In this document: one piece after another, positions 33,533-41,895 of the stretch
Position numbering within the stretch: position 1 is the stretch's first letter
Layout of the letters: the number at the start of each line of letters is the position of its first letter
Assembly: GCA_963849115.1 (NCBI GenBank)
Contig: CAWKGK010000003.1
Coordinates: forward strand, 143,286-207,285
Source of the DNA: JACDAL01 sp963849115
GTDB taxonomy: Bacteria; Actinomycetota; CADDZG01; WHSQ01
Length of the DNA stretch: 64,000 nucleotides
Direction of reading: 5' to 3'
Program-made: the position numbers and the translations under genes
Notes under the pieces: model-generated
The model's database searches: none
What the model was told of the DNA's origin: nothing
Seen by the model: only the letters and a program-made list of their open reading frames with translations

Positions 33533-34010
33533 CTATGCCTTATCGGTTCTCTTGGAAGTATTAGGTGAGTGGGGATGGGGTTTCCTCCAGCGGCCGCTGC
33601 AAAGCGGTACAAGGCCTTAGGCGATCTGGAAAGAGTCCGACCGCCATCCCAGGCGGCTGGAGTTCCGATGGGAGCCACCACGATAGCTGCGCCAAAGCGA
33701 TTACGAGTCTGGCTCCCCGCCTACATACAGGCGCGCCGTCGTTAGCTTGGAGGACCCACGCATCGATCGCGAGTACCACGAGCGCCAGAGAGCGCATCCG
33801 GCGCGCCGACGGCAGGAGGATGGCTTCGGAGGCTGAAAGGTGAATGAGAAGTCGACATCTTCGCGCCAACAGCGGAGCGAAGGTTGTCGAGACTTGGCGT
33901 TCTACCTGCCCGATCAGTCTGACGGCCGTTACCACGTCCACGAGACTCCCACAGCTGGTGCCAGTCTCCCCCGAGGGCCTGGCGTCTGCTGTGCCCCTTG
34001 ACTCCGCAGG
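33533..34010. other. Non-coding or decayed stretch
   Basis: About 480 bases between the SDR gene and the IS21 remnant. No supported gene. Part of the right end may be an eroded upstream piece of the transposase gene, since a short frame ends just before the recognisable IstA segment. Confidence 0.35.
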
Positions 34011-34019
34011 CCAGGGAAA

Positions 34020-34380
34020 GTGATCAAGATCCACCCCCCCAAGGGTCCCGGCGGGCGCTCCACCGACCCAGCCGATCTGCCCCAAGAAAAGAGCGCCTAC
34101 GCGCTCAGAGACATCGATCGACTCAAGCAGATCGCGGCCTCCCACGGCGTCAACGTCGGCACCTACGCGACTCGGCTGCTCGACATCGAGCTGCCGTGGA
34201 CCAAGATGCGCATGATCTACCGACTGCTGTGGCTGGTGCGCCGCATCTCGGCCGCGCGCGTCGATGAAGGTCTGCGCCAGGGCGTTGGAGCTTGACGTCG
34301 TCGATGTGAACCTGATCGCACGCATGCTTGAGCGCGCACTCGAATCGCATCCCGTAGCCGCGCCAGCAGCTAGCGCCCAG
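34020..34380 (+). pseudogene. istA: IS21 transposase IstA, C-terminal remnant
   Basis: The segment reads IKIHPPKGPGGRSTDPADLP, then AYALRDIDRLKQIAASHGVN and LPWTKMRMIYRLLWLVRRIS, followed after a frame change near 34290 by LELDVVDVNLIARMLERALE. These are conserved C-terminal motifs of IS21 IstA transposases. The catalytic domain is missing. Confidence 0.75.
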
Positions 34381-34399
34381 GTTATCCAGTTGCGAGCTA

Positions 34400-34690
34400 C
34401 GCATGCTGATACGAGTCGATCTGTTGATCGTCGACGACTTCGCCCTGCACCAACTCGATCCCCTCGAGACCCAGGACGTCTACGACATCGTGGTGGAAAG
34501 TACCGGCGGGCACCGAGATCGTGACCTCGAACCGCTCACCGGATGAATGGCTGGCTACGATGGCGGATCCGTTGCTCGCCCAGAGCGCGATAGATTGGCT
34601 CCAGAGCGCGGCCTACGAGCTCCCGTCGAGGGCGAGTCCTACCGGCGGCGCCAGAAACCGCAGAGGCACAAGAGTTCGCGATGATGCAAC
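34400..34690 (+). pseudogene. istB: IS21 helper ATPase IstB, C-terminal remnant
   Basis: The reading includes DLLIVDDFALHQLDPLETQD (Walker B region of IstB) and, after a frame change near 34520, VTSNRSPDEWLATMADPLLA with QSAIDWLQSAAYEL. These are the usual IstB closing motifs. The Walker A half is absent, and the last 20-30 residues are frameshifted. Confidence 0.75.
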
Positions 34691-34734
34691 GGTCAGCATG
34701 GCGACACCGGCTCGCGGCCCGGACCTGGATGGCC

Positions 34735-34848
34735 CGATGAGCGCTCCTACCACCTTGTTACTACGGCGCGTACGTGCTCGATCCCGACAGAGAACTAGCT
34801 ACCTATATCGAGACCGCGACAGATCAGTACCCCACCAAGGCCTAGCCC
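34735..34848 (+). pseudogene. VOC-domain C-terminal remnant
   Basis: A short reading with one frame change gives S-Y-H followed by YYGAYVLDPDRELATYIETA. The Y-Y-(G/A)-A-Y-V-L-D-P-D pattern is the typical end of glyoxalase-like VOC proteins. Only about 35 residues remain. It lies between the IS21 remnant and the kinase gene. Confidence 0.4.
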
Positions 34849-34885
34849 GGTGCCAGTCGCGCGCACTTGCGACAGTCTCAATCAC

Positions 34886-36484
34886 ATGGTGCACCGCATC
34901 GCGCTAAGCATGAGCACGGTCGCTGTACTGGGTGGCGCACTCATGGCGGCGCTGGGCATCGAGGTACTTGCTAGCGATGATGCTTCCGCCTCGACCGCAG
35001 ACTTGACGGCTGGTTGGGCGCTCCTGGCTAGCGGTGCCGTCGCGTGGGAGCGCCGCCCTCAGAGTCGCACCGGCATGCTCCTCGTCGCGACGGGCGCTGC
35101 GTGGTTTCTCGGCACGGCGTTTCCTCCGGCGATCTACCTCCACCGCGCGCTCCTCGCCCACGCGATCCTCTCGTATCCGACCGGTCGGCTCACGGGTCGT
35201 CCAGCGCAGTTCGTCGTCATGGCTGCCTATGTCGCAGCGCTCGAACCGCTCGGGAGCAACGACGTTGTCACTCTCGCCCTCGGCGGCGCGGTGGCATCCG
35301 CCGCTGAGCTGGAGCTCTGGCACGCCTCGGGCCCCCTTCGCCGTGCGCGTCGGGTCGAGCTCGCCGCGGCTGCGACCTATGCGTCCATCCTCACGATCGG
35401 TGCGCTGGGACGCGCGTATAGTTGGGACGCCGATCGGGCCGTCCTCCTCGCGTACGACGCAGTCGTCGCGATTGTCGGAGTCGTGCTCGCCACCGCGCTC
35501 ACTCGGGCGCGCTGGGCAGATGCTGTCGTCGCTGGTCTGATCGTCGATCTGGGAGCGCTCGAGGAGACGGGAACGCTGCGTGGACGTCTAGCGAGAGCCC
35601 TCGGCGATCCGTCGCTCGAGCTCGGATATACACTCGAGGACGGCTCGCTGGTGGACGATGCCGGACGCCCGCTCGCGCTCCCGCACCCGGACTCGAGTCG
35701 CCGAGTGACTGCGATCGACGAGGGCGGCGAGCGTCTCGCAGTGTTGATCTACGACGGTGTGATATTGGCTGACGAGCTCCTCCTCGAGTCGGTCGCTGCG
35801 GCTGCGAGGATCACGATCGCCAACGCTCGACTGCAGGCCGAGTCGCGAGCGCGCACCGAGGAGCTTGTCGCGTCTCGCCTCCGAATCGCGATCGCGGTGG
35901 ACGAGCAGCGCAGGCGGATCGAGCGCGAGCTCAGGCTGGGCGCCGCGGCCCGTCTCGACACGGTTTCCGCGCTTGTGGCCGATGCCCAGCATCGCGGCGC
36001 CGACCCGGAGGACATCGCTGCGTTCGAACGCGAGCTCGCCGCCGCACGCGCCGACTTGGAAGGACTCGCACGTGGTCTCTACCCTGCGGTGCTAAGCGAT
36101 CGCGGCCTCGTCGCCGCGCTAGACGATCTTGCACATCACACTCCGATCCCGATCGCGCTCAGCGCCGATCTCGGCGCTCTCGAGCCGGAGATCGAAGCGG
36201 CCGTGTATTTCACGTGCGCCGAGTCGCTCGCTAACGTCGTGAAGCACGCATCAGCCTCGCGGGTGACGGTCGTCGTGCGCGAGGAGGGGGCCGACCTCGT
36301 CGCCACGATCGCCGACGACGGCGTTGGCGGCGCGCGTCTCGGTGTCGGTTCGGGCCTCCAGGGGCTCGCGGACCGTGTGGAGGCGATCGGCGGACGGCTC
36401 CGGGTCGAGAGCCGACCCGGAGCCGGTACGCGCCTGACCGTGATCATCCCAGCTGCGTTCAGCGAACGCGTCGATACGGCTTGA
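34886..36484 (+). CDS. NarL-type sensor kinase lacking the phospho-acceptor histidine (HK1)
   Basis: A 532-residue membrane sensor kinase homologue (GTG 34850 is an alternative start, adding 12 residues). Residues 1-215 carry about six hydrophobic segments; a GAF-like region spans about 225-320; a coiled coil leads into the dimerisation domain. There the family motif E-R-D-L-H-D-G-A-Q-Q-R-L reads E-R-E-L-R-L-G-A-A-A-R-L, so the phospho-acceptor histidine is arginine (R350, codon 35933-35935). The ATP-binding domain is intact: N-box AESLANVVKHASASRV (N450), IADDGVGGARLG and GSGLQGLADRVEAIGG. It should therefore bind ATP but cannot phosphorylate itself in the usual way. It is a paralogue of the kinase at 38046, which has the opposite defect. 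Its last 26 bases overlap the convergent binding-protein gene. Confidence 0.88.
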   Translation: MVHRIALSMSTVAVLGGALMAALGIEVLASDDASASTADLTAGWALLASGAVAWERRPQSRTGMLLVATGAAWFLGTAFPPAIYLHRALLAHAILSYPTGRLTGRPAQFVVMAAYVAALEPLGSNDVVTLALGGAVASAAELELWHASGPLRRARRVELAAAATYASILTIGALGRAYSWDADRAVLLAYDAVVAIVGVVLATALTRARWADAVVAGLIVDLGALEETGTLRGRLARALGDPSLELGYTLEDGSLVDDAGRPLALPHPDSSRRVTAIDEGGERLAVLIYDGVILADELLLESVAAAARITIANARLQAESRARTEELVASRLRIAIAVDEQRRRIERELRLGAAARLDTVSALVADAQHRGADPEDIAAFERELAAARADLEGLARGLYPAVLSDRGLVAALDDLAHHTPIPIALSADLGALEPEIEAAVYFTCAESLANVVKHASASRVTVVVREEGADLVATIADDGVGGARLGVGSGLQGLADRVEAIGGRLRVESRPGAGTRLTVIIPAAFSERVDTA

Positions 36485-37886
36485 TCACGCTGAACGGATC
36501 GTAGGGGCGGCCGGGAATCGCCTTGGAGGTCATCGTGTCCTTGTAGATCGTCACTTCGTACTCGTACGTCGCCCCCGGCGTGCACGCGGTCGCGGGCGTG
36601 CAGCCCACGATCGTGTCGGTCCATACGCCATCGGCGACGATCCACTCTCCCTCGACCACCAGTGACGAGCTCACATGCCGACTCACCCAGCGGCCGTCCG
36701 TAACTTCGAGCGTCCATCTGCCGGCGAGATCGGAGGCTTCCTGCTCGTCGAGCCCGAACCTGTGGAGCTCGTCCTGCGTGTACGAGACGTCCCACATCCC
36801 GAGTGCCTCGCTCGCAACATCGCCCGAGGTCGCCTCCGGAGCGCGGGAGCACGTCGGCGTCGGGTGATCGCCGATCGTCGCACGCAACGCGCGAATCTCG
36901 GCGATCGCTCCTCGGGTCATGGCGTTCTCTTCGAGCTTCCGATACACGGGCTCGAGCGCCACGCGCAGGCCCGCAAGATCAGCGGGTGCGGCGCTGCGAA
37001 GAAGCGATGCGTCGAGCCCGCATAGCAGGAGCGCAAGGTCTGCCTCGCCTTGCGTCACGTCATCGGCGATGGGGTCGATGGCGTCGGCTGCGGCCCTTCG
37101 GAGCGTCTGTTGCTGCTCTGTCGTCAACGCCGCGAACGCGTCGTCGTCGACGATGATCGCCATCGGCTTGGGCCAGAGTACGATGTTTCCCGCCACGGCG
37201 CGCACGCCCTCGCTATGTCCCCATCCCTCGACGCGGCTCAAGTCGAGCTCGGCGCCGTCGAGCGCCGATAGATCCCCGGGCGGATAGAGGACAGGCGTCG
37301 CGCCGAGTGCCCCTAGAGCCATCTCGGCGACTGCTCCCTCGCGCACTCCGATCCTACGGCCGCGGTAGTCGTCCGGACCGATCAGCGCCTTCTTGCCGGC
37401 CGGCAGCCGTAGCGTTCCCGGCACGACTCCGAGCCCGACGACGCCGAGCTCCCCGAGCGCCTCGAGCATGGGAGTGGGAATGTCACTTGCGGCCACCGCG
37501 CGCTGGAGCTCCACGCTGTCGATGAGAAGCGGTGCAACCAGGGCCTGGAAGCTCGTGATGCCCATCGTGTCGAAGGCGCGAACACCGACGTCTCCGAGAT
37601 CGGCCTTGCCGGCCGCGACGTCCTCGACTGTGCCGCGCTCGTAGGCGTTATCGCCATCGCGCCAGCCTTCCCGCACGTCTATCCGCATCGACCCGTTCGA
37701 GAGCTCGTCCACCGCCTCCGCGAACCTCGTCGCAGCATCCTCGGCGTTCTGCGTCACGTACGTGAGCGCGAGAGGCTCTCCCGGGTCGTCTCCACCTGCC
37801 TTGTCGCTCGAGCCGCCGCACCCTGCGACGACTACGATGAGGGCGAGCGCTGATGCTCCCAGCTGCAGCCTTGCCGTGATGTTCAT
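36459..37886 (-). CDS. Orphan TRAP-type (DctP-like) solute-binding lipoprotein
   Basis: A 475-residue extracytoplasmic binding protein. ATG 37886 is set by GAGGAGG upstream. The signal peptide ends in V-V-A-G-C, a lipobox. Residues about 40-350 form a DctP-like fold: PLALTYVTQNAEDAATRFAE, a central APLLIDSVELQRAVAASDIP region, RGRRIGVREG and NIVLWPKPMAII. Residues about 365-475 add a beta-rich module (GMWDVSYTQDELHRFGLDEQ, AGRWTLEVTDGRW, a Cys-Cys pair in IVGCTPATACTPG) that also occurs as a tail on other actinobacterial binding proteins. No DctQ or DctM membrane genes are present in the window, so it is unlikely to serve transport alone. Its place between two sensor kinases suggests a ligand-sensing role (inference). 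Confidence 0.85.
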   Translation of the reverse strand: MNITARLQLGASALALIVVVAGCGGSSDKAGGDDPGEPLALTYVTQNAEDAATRFAEAVDELSNGSMRIDVREGWRDGDNAYERGTVEDVAAGKADLGDVGVRAFDTMGITSFQALVAPLLIDSVELQRAVAASDIPTPMLEALGELGVVGLGVVPGTLRLPAGKKALIGPDDYRGRRIGVREGAVAEMALGALGATPVLYPPGDLSALDGAELDLSRVEGWGHSEGVRAVAGNIVLWPKPMAIIVDDDAFAALTTEQQQTLRRAAADAIDPIADDVTQGEADLALLLCGLDASLLRSAAPADLAGLRVALEPVYRKLEENAMTRGAIAEIRALRATIGDHPTPTCSRAPEATSGDVASEALGMWDVSYTQDELHRFGLDEQEASDLAGRWTLEVTDGRWVSRHVSSSLVVEGEWIVADGVWTDTIVGCTPATACTPGATYEYEVTIYKDTMTSKAIPGRPYDPFSVIKPYRRVR

Positions 37887-37909
37887 TTGGGCCTCCTCGT
37901 TTTGTTCAT
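37883..37909 (-). promoter_or_regulatory. Eight-codon leader ORF with duplicated start region
   Basis: On the minus strand the 23-24 base unit AACGAGGAGGCC(C)AAATGAACA occurs twice in tandem before the binding-protein gene. The first copy creates a ribosome site and ATG at 37909, reading M-N-K-T-R-R-P-K-stop. Its TGA overlaps the ATG of the main gene (ATGA). The second ribosome site lies inside the leader. This arrangement is typical of translational coupling, but a recent chance duplication is also possible. Confidence 0.6.
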
Positions 37910-38045
37910 TTGGCCTCCTCGTTGACGAGGTAATGATCGGGCACCGCGCACCGCAGCACATCGGGGATGGCCCCCCGATGGCAGGCCGCTCATGTCAGGG
38001 CAGGCCCCGATCTCGACGCACAGGCCACTGTGCGAGGATTGTCAC

Positions 38046-39749
38046 ATGGCACGTGCCGCGCTCCTCGTCGTCCTCGGAGCGGCGGTCGCGCTGGTCGTGG
38101 GCGAACTCAGCCTCGACATCGTCCGGAACGACGCCGGGTACACGCCCGCAGGAGCGTCGGCGCCGCGCGAGATCGCCTTCTCCATTGCAGGCTGGGCGCT
38201 GATCGCAGCGGGCCTCGTGTCGTGGTGGCGAGATCCAGGCAGCCGCTTCGGCGCGCTCGTCACCGGCGCGGGGCTCGCCTGGTTCGTCGCGGAGTGGAAC
38301 AACCCCGAGAACCCGTCTGCGCTAGCATTCACGATCGGGCTCTGCCTCTACGTTGCGTACCCCGTGCTCGTCGCGCACGCCGCTATGGGCTACCCTTCGG
38401 GGCGGCTCATCTCGCGCCGACGCCGCAATGGGGTCGTGGCAGCGTACGTCGGTGCGATCGGCGTGCTCGGTATCGCACCCGCGCTCATCTTCGATCCCCG
38501 CGCCGCGGGCTGCGAGGGCTGCCCGTCGAACCTGCTTCTCGTCACCAACCAGCCGGAGCTCGTCGACGGTTTCGAGCGCCTCGGCGTCGTGCTCGGGGTC
38601 GCCTGGTCCGGAGCTCTGTGCGGACTCATGTGCGCGCGAGCGAAACGCATGCCGGTCGTCCGCAGCGTCGCCATTCCCGGTGCTCTCACGCTCGGCGTGA
38701 CGACGGTCCTCTTCGCGCTCGCGCTCGAGCGCGGGTTTCTCGCCCACGGCAATTTCGAGTACCGGCTGTGGCCGGCCCAGGTCGCAGTGGCACTCGCGCT
38801 TGTGCTCGGGGTCGCCTGGACCTGGGTGCGCGCGAGACGTCTCCGTCGCACGATGGCATCACTCGTTGCTGCCCTCGCTCGCTCACCGGCATCGGGCGAG
38901 CTTCGCGACGCGCTCGCGGCCACGCTGGATGACCCCGATCTCGTGCTTGGCTATCGGGTCGATGCGGGCCTCGCACCGGTCGACGTCCACGGAAGAGCGG
39001 TCGACCTGACTGGCCTCGCGCACACGGCGCTCGTCGCCGACGGGCGCGAGGTCGCTGTTCTCGGTCATCGCTCTGGTCTCCTCGACGATCCGGCTCTCGT
39101 CGAGCAGGTGACCGCGACGGCGCGGCTCGTTCTCGAGAACGAGCGACTGCAGGCGGAGGCAAGCATGCGTATCGAGGAGCTTCGCCGCTCGCGGGCGCGT
39201 GTCGTCGAGGCGGCAGACGCAGCAAGGCGGAACCTCGAGCGCGACCTCCACGACGGAGCACAGCAGCGGCTGGTTTCGCTTTCGATCTCACTCGCGCTTC
39301 TGTCCTCGGCGCATCCGGAGGCCGCTGGTCTTCACCGCGCACAGGAAGAGTTGCGAGCTGCAACGGCGGACCTTCGCGAGCTTGCCCACGGCATCTACCC
39401 CTCGGTTCTCGTCGACGGGGGGCTCGCCGAGGCGCTCGTGGCGCTTCGCGAAGAGACACCGATCATCCTCAAGCTCGGAGGACTGCCGAAGGGTCGGCTC
39501 CCGCCGGAGATCGCGGCAACGGCGTATGCAGTCGTCTCCGAGCTCGTCGACATGTCACGCGAGCGTCTCTCTGTTGTCGCCGAGCACCGCGACGGTGCCT
39601 TGGTGCTCGTCGCCGAGCCGGATGCCGATCCGATCGACCTGACGAGCGTCGAGGATCGCATCGCGGCAGCGTCGGGCTCGATCGCGGTCGTCGAGAATCC
39701 AGGAAAGGGCCGGCGTTCGCTACACGTGGAGCTTCCATGCGGGCCGTAA
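38046..39749 (+). CDS. NarL-type sensor kinase with degenerate ATP-binding domain (HK2)
   Basis: A 567-residue membrane protein from ATG 38046. About seven hydrophobic segments fill residues 1-260; a GAF-like region follows (ASGELRDALAATLDDPDLVL). The dimerisation domain is intact: RRNLERDLHDGAQQRLVSL, with H402 (codon 39249-39251) as the phospho-acceptor, then ATADLRELAHGIYPSVL. The ATP-binding domain, in contrast, is degenerate: where relatives have E-A-L-T-N-x-x-K-H it reads S-E-L-V-D-M-S-R-E, the D-D-G-V-G-G motif is replaced by EPDADPIDL, and the G-S-G-L-x-G-L loop is absent. The end is normal (ENPGKGRRSLHVELP). It should accept but not donate phosphate from ATP. It overlaps the response-regulator gene by 13 bases. 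Confidence 0.88.
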   Translation: MARAALLVVLGAAVALVVGELSLDIVRNDAGYTPAGASAPREIAFSIAGWALIAAGLVSWWRDPGSRFGALVTGAGLAWFVAEWNNPENPSALAFTIGLCLYVAYPVLVAHAAMGYPSGRLISRRRRNGVVAAYVGAIGVLGIAPALIFDPRAAGCEGCPSNLLLVTNQPELVDGFERLGVVLGVAWSGALCGLMCARAKRMPVVRSVAIPGALTLGVTTVLFALALERGFLAHGNFEYRLWPAQVAVALALVLGVAWTWVRARRLRRTMASLVAALARSPASGELRDALAATLDDPDLVLGYRVDAGLAPVDVHGRAVDLTGLAHTALVADGREVAVLGHRSGLLDDPALVEQVTATARLVLENERLQAEASMRIEELRRSRARVVEAADAARRNLERDLHDGAQQRLVSLSISLALLSSAHPEAAGLHRAQEELRAATADLRELAHGIYPSVLVDGGLAEALVALREETPIILKLGGLPKGRLPPEIAATAYAVVSELVDMSRERLSVVAEHRDGALVLVAEPDADPIDLTSVEDRIAAASGSIAVVENPGKGRRSLHVELPCGP

Positions 39750-40381
39750 TCGCCGACGACGAGACGCTCCTTCGCGAGGGCCTTGCGCGGCTTCTCACAG
39801 ATGCCGGGATCGACATCGTGGGAACCGCAGGCACGGCGGCGGAGCTCCTGCGCCGGGTCGAGCTCAGCCGGCCCGATGTCACGATCGTCGACATTCGTAT
39901 GCCCCCGACACACACCGACGAGGGGCTCGTCGCCGCCAGCGAGATTCGTGAGTCGTACCCAGAGGTCGGTGTCCTCGTTCTCTCGCACCACCTTGAGTCG
40001 AGGTATGCAATGCGTCTCCTCGAGGAGCATCCGGAGCGTTCGGGATACCTGTTGAAGGAACGGGTCTCTGATGTTGCCGTTCTCATCGACGCGTTTGGAC
40101 GTATCGCCGAGGGTGAATGCGTTCTCGATCCGACCATTGCTCGGCGGCTCGTGAGACGTTCACGCGAACGTGGGCCTCTCGACGAGCTCACGGAGCGCGA
40201 GCGCGAGGTGCTCGCGGTGATGGCGGAAGGCCGGTCGAACAAGGGCATCTGTGCACGTCTCTACCTCAGCCCGAAAACGGTCGAGTCGCACGTGAAGCAC
40301 ATCCTCATGAAGCTAGGAATCGACGAGTCGGACGACGACCACCGGCGCGTTCTCGCGGTGCTGGCGTTCCTTCGCTCCTGA
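39737..40381 (+). CDS. NarL/FixJ-type response regulator
   Basis: A 214-residue two-component regulator. The receiver domain (residues 1-120) has acidic D7/D8, phospho-acceptor D52 (VTIVDIRMPP), a serine in VLVLSHH and the conserved lysine in YLLKERV. The output domain (about 148-212) is a LuxR-type helix-turn-helix: LTEREREVLAVMAEGRSNKG, LYLSPKTVESHVKHILMKLG. It overlaps the HK2 gene by 13 bases and is its obvious partner. All key receiver residues are intact, in contrast to both kinases. The targets are unknown; the nearby binding-protein gene is a candidate. Confidence 0.94.
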   Translation: MRAVIADDETLLREGLARLLTDAGIDIVGTAGTAAELLRRVELSRPDVTIVDIRMPPTHTDEGLVAASEIRESYPEVGVLVLSHHLESRYAMRLLEEHPERSGYLLKERVSDVAVLIDAFGRIAEGECVLDPTIARRLVRRSRERGPLDELTEREREVLAVMAEGRSNKGICARLYLSPKTVESHVKHILMKLGIDESDDDHRRVLAVLAFLRS

Positions 40382-40689
40382 GAGCCTTGGTCGACGTCGC
40401 CGTGCTGCCGGTAGCGCCAACGGTCAGAGTTCGTCCGCGATTGCCTCGACGATTCTCGATGCATCACGAGGGCGTCACGAAGCTCCTCGACGTCCATATT
40501 TGAGAGCCTCGTACTCGCTAACGGATGCACGTGAATCAGGGAGAGCTCTCGATCGGATCGAGGGTTCTCCCCGTATCCGGTTCAGCTGCGGACTCCTAAC
40601 CTCCACAGGCTCCCCCACGTCACCTCCACAGGCGTTGCGGTGCCTAGGCCTTGTCGCTGGTAGCGCTCATCAATGAGCAGCTTCCAGAG
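40382..40689. other. Intergenic region, no gene seen
   Basis: About 300 bases after the response regulator. A 12-base direct repeat (ACCTCCACAGGC) occurs twice near 40600-40630. No gene or RNA is recognised. Confidence 0.35.
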
Positions 40690-40830
40690 ATAGTGCGGTG
40701 GTCGAGGACATTCATTGGGCCCAGCCGACGCTACTGGATCTCCTCGGACAACGTCGTGGACCTCACCCGCACCGCTCCCATCCTCTTGGTGGCTACTGCT
40801 CGAAGGGGTCGTCTGACTCGCCGGCGTTCG
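40690..40830 (+). pseudogene. Fragment of an AAA/cyclase-type ATPase
   Basis: Reads VVEDIHWAQPTLLDLL in one frame and, after a frame change near 40745, VVDLTRTAPILLVATAR in another. This is the Walker B region of the cyclase-linked ATPases, comparable to AVFDDLHWAEPTLLDLI at about 11454 in the intact gene. Only some 45 residues survive. Confidence 0.65.
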
Positions 40831-41149
40831 CGCGTCCTCGGGTTCACGAGCATCCGCGAAGTCAGACTGACGAGGAAGCCCGCCAGCTCGCTGTAGTTGA
40901 TCTCGATGTTCTCGTCGTCAGTGCCCGAGGCTTCGGTGTTCGGGAAGGCGATATCGGCCGGCGGAAGCTCCATATCCACGAGCTCCGAGTAATAAGGACT
41001 AGCCGCCACCGCCCTTGTTGTCACCCTCCCGTGTCTAGAGAGAGAGAGCCAATCGCGCGCTCGCGTCATGGCGACCTAGAAGAGGCGACGCTCGTCCGCA
41101 TCGCTTCCCTCGTAGCGGCCCGCTGAGAAGATCTCGCGCGGGACAAGCC
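40831..41149. other. Decayed stretch without a confident gene
   Basis: Both strands have open frames here, for example a minus-strand frame with DMELPPADIAFPNTEASGTD, but no family is recognised. It probably consists of gene debris. Confidence 0.3.
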
Positions 41150-41803
41150 ATGCTTGTCGGCGCCCCGCCTCTATTTCCGCACCGCCCGCCAGCTGGGGTT
41201 GTGCTCCGGGGACCCAACCCTGGATCGGTGCTGCCGGCGCGCTCGTCGCTCCAGGTGCGACCGCTTACCGACGACGAGGTGGCGCTGTGCCGAAGCTTGT
41301 CCGTGAGTAGCCTCACCGAGACCAGGCGCCCAACGGCTTGGGCGCTGGCCGAGGCAACGGCACGGACCTCAGAGATTCCATAGATCCGAATCCGGGACAT
41401 CGATGTAGACGAGGTCAGAGTGTGGCTGTGGGGCTCGACAAAGGCCGAGCCGCGCTGGGGCCGGCTGACCGAATGGGGCAGCAGACAGCTCGTCCGTCGG
41501 GTCGAGCGAGTGAAGAGCAAAGGCCCCGACGCGTTTGCTGGTCTACGACGGTGCCCGCGACGACAAGGTCGCTCAGATCTCGTCGTGCATCGCCATCACC
41601 GATGTCTGCGCATGACCGGTTTGGCCAAGGAGCCCGACGTCCGCCCACATTCGGTCGTGGCGTGGGCCGGACCAAGGGTGCTCTCCGAGACGACCCACAT
41701 CGAAGCGGTGGCCAAGGCCTTGGGGGCAAGAAGCCTAGATCGAGCCGCTTCACTGATCGGTTGGGAGTGGCGAGAAGAGGCAGAGTTGTGCGCCGATTCC
41801 TAG
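41150..41803 (+). pseudogene. Tyrosine-recombinase-like integrase, broken
   Basis: The same frame carries RPLTDDEVALCRSLSVSSLT, RRPTAWALAEATARTSEIP, then TAG at 41381-41383, then DIDVDEVRVWLWGSTKAEPR and finally PDVRPHSVVAWAGPRVLSET with AKALGARSLDRAASLIGWEW. Between about 41530 and 41615 the sensible reading (L-L-V-Y-D-G-A-R-D-D-K-V-A-Q) lies in another frame, indicating two compensating shifts. The layout matches phage-type integrase/XerC-like proteins of actinobacteria. With one stop and at least two shifts it is dead. Confidence 0.65.
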
Positions 41804-41895
41804 ATGGCGACTGCTCCCACAGGCGTCTCCCGCCTTCAGGCGCTGGAGGCGATCCTCCTGAACCCCGAACTCTACTGGCTCGCCGAGGAGATTCC
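41790..41895 (+). repeat. Direct repeat copy 1 (about 106 bp, start of transposase)
   Basis: Matches 47635-47740 at roughly 90% identity in the same orientation, covering a leader of about 14 bases, the ATG and the first ~30 codons of a transposase-like gene (MATAPTGVSRLQALEAI). Confidence 0.8.

Larger units (their letters stand above)
34011..34690 (+). mobile_element. Decayed IS21-family element
   Basis: Adjacent, same-strand remnants of IstA (transposase C-terminus) and IstB (ATPase C-terminus) in the order and spacing expected for an IS21 element. The N-terminal DDE core of IstA and the Walker A part of IstB are gone and the reading frame changes several times. Terminal inverted repeats were not identified. 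The element is certainly inactive. Confidence 0.75.
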
